From Natrinema limicola JCM 13563 (lineage in GTDB: Archaea; Halobacteriota; Halobacteria; Halobacteriales; Natrialbaceae), in NCBI RefSeq assembly GCF_000337475.1, contig NZ_AOIT01000027.1, positions 17,011 to 78,941 of the forward strand: a DNA stretch of 61,931 bases. The letters are read 5' to 3'. Below, piece by piece: positions 59,499 to 61,931 of the stretch (its first letter is position 1; every line of letters begins with the position of its first letter). Under the pieces are notes generated by a model, which searched no databases, was not told the origin of the DNA, and was given only the letters and a program-made list of their open reading frames with translations. Both the position numbers and the translations under genes were made by a program.

Positions 59499-61931
59499 CT
59501 ACGGCTTCTCGAGTCGCTCCTGTAACTCCTGGACCTTCGAGACGAGTTCGATCGGCGGCGTCGTATTCACGTCGATCGACTCGAGGTCTGCGAGGACGGC
59601 CTCGGTCTCGGGGTCGATCGACTGGCCGTCGTCGTTTTCCGTCGGGCCGCCGTCGGCCGACGCAGCCTGTGCCTGTGTTTGCATCGTTCCGCTGCCGAGG
59701 TCGAAGACGGCCTGGACGGGCTCGTTCGAGCCGCCACCTTTGGCCTCGATGGCTTTCTCCTCGCGCAGGCGCGCCAAGACGTCTCGAGCGCGGTCGACGA
59801 CTGGACCCGGCACGCCTGCGAGGTCGGCGACGTGAATCCCGTAGCTGCGGTCCGTGGGGCCGTCCCGTACCGTTCGGAGGAACGTCACATCGCCGTCGCG
59901 TTCGTCGGCCGCGATGTGGACGTTCGCGACGCGAGGAAGGTTCTCCGCGAGGCCGGTCAGTTCGTGGTAGTGGGTCGCGAAGAGAGTCTTGGCCTGGACT
60001 TCGTTGTGGAGGTACTCCGTCGCGGCCCACGCGATCGAGATTCCGTCGTAGGTCGCGGTCCCGCGGCCGACTTCGTCTAAGATGACCAGCGACTCCTCGG
60101 TCGCGGTATGGAGGATATTCGAGAGTTCGCTCATCTCGACCATGAACGTCGAGCGTCCCTGTGCGAGTTCGTCCAGCGCGCCGACACGGGTGAAGATGCC
60201 GTCGACCAGCCCGATTTCGGCCTCCTTTGCCGGGACGAAACTGCCGATCTGGGCCAGCAGGACGATACACGCGACCTGGCGCATGTACGTTGATTTCCCG
60301 GACATGTTGGGACCGGTGACGACCAGAAAGCCCCGATCCTCGTCTAAGCGCACGTCGTTGGGGACGAACTCCGTCGTCTGCTCGACGACCGGGTGACGAC
60401 CCTGGTCGATCGCTAAGCGATCGCCCTGATGTAAGTCGGGCTGGACCCAGCGGTTCTCGGCCGCGTGCGTCGCCAGACTGGCCAGTGCGTCGACGGTCGC
60501 CAGCGCCCGGCCGACGTCCTGTAGCAATTCGGCGTGGGCAGCGACCGACTCGCGAAGCTCGCAGAACAGCTCGTACTCGAGTTCGCCGCGTTGCTCCTCG
60601 AGTCTGAGGATTTCCCGCTCTTTTGTCTCGAGTTCGTCGGTCGTAAACCGTTTGGAGTTTTTCAGCGTCTTGATCTGCTCGTAGTGATCCGGGACGCCGT
60701 CGGCGGCGGATTTGCCGACCTGGATGTAGTAGCCGTCGGTCTTGTTCCGGTCGACGGTAACATGCGAGAGGCCGTGCTGGGCTTTCTCGCGGTCGGCGAG
60801 CGTATCGAGCCACTCCTTGACGGCGTCGTGGCGCTCGATGACCTCGTCGAGGTCGTCGTCGTATCCCCGCTGGAGGAGTTCGCCCTGCCTGACCGTCGAC
60901 GGCGGGTCGTCGGCGATGGCTTCCTCGAGGGTCTCCTGCAACTCGGCGGCAGCCTCACGGTCCGGTCGGTCGACGATCTCCGAAAGGGGTGAGTCAGCAA
61001 CCTCCGGGTTCGACGCGACGAGTTCGGCGACCGCTGGCAGGACCGACAGCGTTTCGCGGACGGCGACCAGATCCCGCGCGTCGGCGCTGCCGTGTGTTGC
61101 CTTCGAGGCCAGTCGCGCCAGATCGTAGGCCTCGCCGAGCGTCTCCTGCAGTTCGTCGCGAGCCAGCGCCGCTGTCGATAGCGCAGCGACGGACTCCTGG
61201 CGTTGCTCGAGCGTCGCGAGCGACCGCCGCGGTCGCTGAAGCCACTCTTTCAGCAGGCGACCGCCGGCACTGGTTTCGGTGTGGTCGATCGTCGCGAACA
61301 GCGAGCCATCGCGCTCGCCTTGCATCGTCTCGGTCAACTCGAGGTTGCGCTGGGTGGTCGCGTCCAGCGTGACGTGGTCGTCGCCGTGGTGGGCCTGAAT
61401 CCGTGTCATCGAGGCCAGCACGCCCGCACCGGTGTCCGCGACGTACGCGAGAATGGCCCCGGCGGCGGCGATGGCCGGGTCGTCGACGGCCAGTCGGTCG
61501 ACGGTCTCGGTTCCGAACTGCTCGCGCACCTGATGGGCAGCACGCTTGGGTGCGAACGCCTCCGTCTCGTGGAGCGTGAGGGTTGCATCGCTGCGTTCGC
61601 GTACCCGCCCGAGGAGGTCGTCGTCGGTTCGCACGTCCGGTCCCGGCAGGACCTCGACCGGATCGAACCGGTAGAGTTCCGTCAGCGCGTCGTCGGCGTC
61701 GTCGGCTTCGGCGACCAGAAACCGGCCGGTCGTCACGTCCGCAAAGGCGAGGCCGTACCCGTCTCCGCTTCCACTCGAGCCACTGGCACCGCTGCCGTCG
61801 ACGACCGCTGCGAGGTACTGGGCGTCGGCGTCGCTGGTCTCGAGTAAGGTCCCGGGCGTCACGACGCGGACGATCTCGCGGGCGTGACCGGAGTCGGTCT
61901 CGTACTGGTCGGCGACGGCGACCCGGTAGCC
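59499..61931 (-). CDS. mutS: DNA mismatch repair protein MutS (5' end outside window)
   Basis: At least 810 residues of a MutS1-type protein; the frame is open to the right edge (RVAVADQYETDSGHARE is the first part seen), so only the N-terminal end of the mismatch-binding domain is missing. The C-terminal ATPase has GPNMSGKSTYMRQVACIVLL, VDGIFTRVGALDELAQGRST, LDEVGRGTATYDGISIAWA and FATHYHELTGLAENL. The lever and clamp domains precede it. It recognises mismatches and recruits MutL. The tail is Gln/Asp-rich and ends LVSKVQELQERLEKP. The true start lies beyond the window. Confidence 0.97.
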   Translation of the reverse strand, partial: GYRVAVADQYETDSGHAREIVRVVTPGTLLETSDADAQYLAAVVDGSGASGSSGSGDGYGLAFADVTTGRFLVAEADDADDALTELYRFDPVEVLPGPDVRTDDDLLGRVRERSDATLTLHETEAFAPKRAAHQVREQFGTETVDRLAVDDPAIAAAGAILAYVADTGAGVLASMTRIQAHHGDDHVTLDATTQRNLELTETMQGERDGSLFATIDHTETSAGGRLLKEWLQRPRRSLATLEQRQESVAALSTAALARDELQETLGEAYDLARLASKATHGSADARDLVAVRETLSVLPAVAELVASNPEVADSPLSEIVDRPDREAAAELQETLEEAIADDPPSTVRQGELLQRGYDDDLDEVIERHDAVKEWLDTLADREKAQHGLSHVTVDRNKTDGYYIQVGKSAADGVPDHYEQIKTLKNSKRFTTDELETKEREILRLEEQRGELEYELFCELRESVAAHAELLQDVGRALATVDALASLATHAAENRWVQPDLHQGDRLAIDQGRHPVVEQTTEFVPNDVRLDEDRGFLVVTGPNMSGKSTYMRQVACIVLLAQIGSFVPAKEAEIGLVDGIFTRVGALDELAQGRSTFMVEMSELSNILHTATEESLVILDEVGRGTATYDGISIAWAATEYLHNEVQAKTLFATHYHELTGLAENLPRVANVHIAADERDGDVTFLRTVRDGPTDRSYGIHVADLAGVPGPVVDRARDVLARLREEKAIEAKGGGSNEPVQAVFDLGSGTMQTQAQAASADGGPTENDDGQSIDPETEAVLADLESIDVNTTPPIELVSKVQELQERLEKP

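Overview
The window is chromosomal DNA of a haloarchaeon (class Halobacteria), most likely of the Natrialbales type (Natrinema, Haloterrigena and relatives). Direct signs are a high-GC, CTCGAG-rich sequence, strongly acidic proteins, TATA boxes placed 25 to 30 bases before start codons (leaderless genes), and archaeal core genes: a thermosome subunit, ribosomal protein S19e, class I lysyl-tRNA synthetase, SepF, the E1-like enzyme UbaA, a PDCD5-family protein and a Tfx regulator. The genus is an inference. I found no tRNA, rRNA, CRISPR array or intact insertion sequence.

Layout. 1-5.2 kb: a dispersed repeat at the left edge, a Tfx regulator, a decayed SMR efflux gene, an atypical SDR oxidoreductase, an internally duplicated membrane protein, a sodium-dependent symporter and an AT-rich small membrane protein. 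5.2-12.3 kb: ubaA, two zinc-finger microproteins with a palindromic element between them, a UvrD-like helicase overlapping an M24 peptidase homologue that has lost its metal ligands, and a PAS-PAS-GAF histidine kinase with an in-frame tandem repeat in its N box. 12.3-17.7 kb: riboflavin synthase, a PrsW-like protease, FAU-1 ribonuclease, a second copy of the left-edge repeat and a 44-residue zinc-finger protein. 17.7-25.7 kb: aldo/keto reductase, hexapeptide acyltransferase, TraB-like protein, thermosome subunit followed by a dense hairpin array, then lrp divergent from glnA. 25.7-34.6 kb: gamma carbonic anhydrase-like protein, an orphan E1-alpha, a YgfZ-like protein, a zinc-finger protein with five exact-length 42-bp repeats, a second hairpin array beside an AT-rich lipoprotein gene, and the PitA-type haem protein.

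34.7-47 kb: two site-2 proteases, lysS-pyrH (start/stop overlap), a CapA-like protein, moaE, thiL, and the run rps19e, PDCD5 family, PP-loop ATPase, hisS. 47-55.4 kb: MFS transporter, VOC protein, bacterio-opsin-activator-like regulator, PUA protein and sepF, RNase II/R-family exonuclease, GNAT, KDG kinase, rtcA. 55.6-61.9 kb: acetate-type transporter, an AT-rich spacer with 9-nt phased repeats, an MFS pseudogene, mutL, and mutS truncated by the right edge.

Most genes are housekeeping or conserved haloarchaeal families. The unusual content lies mainly between genes: two families of short structured repeats, two arrays of triloop hairpins sharing one identical hairpin module, and two decayed transporter genes.
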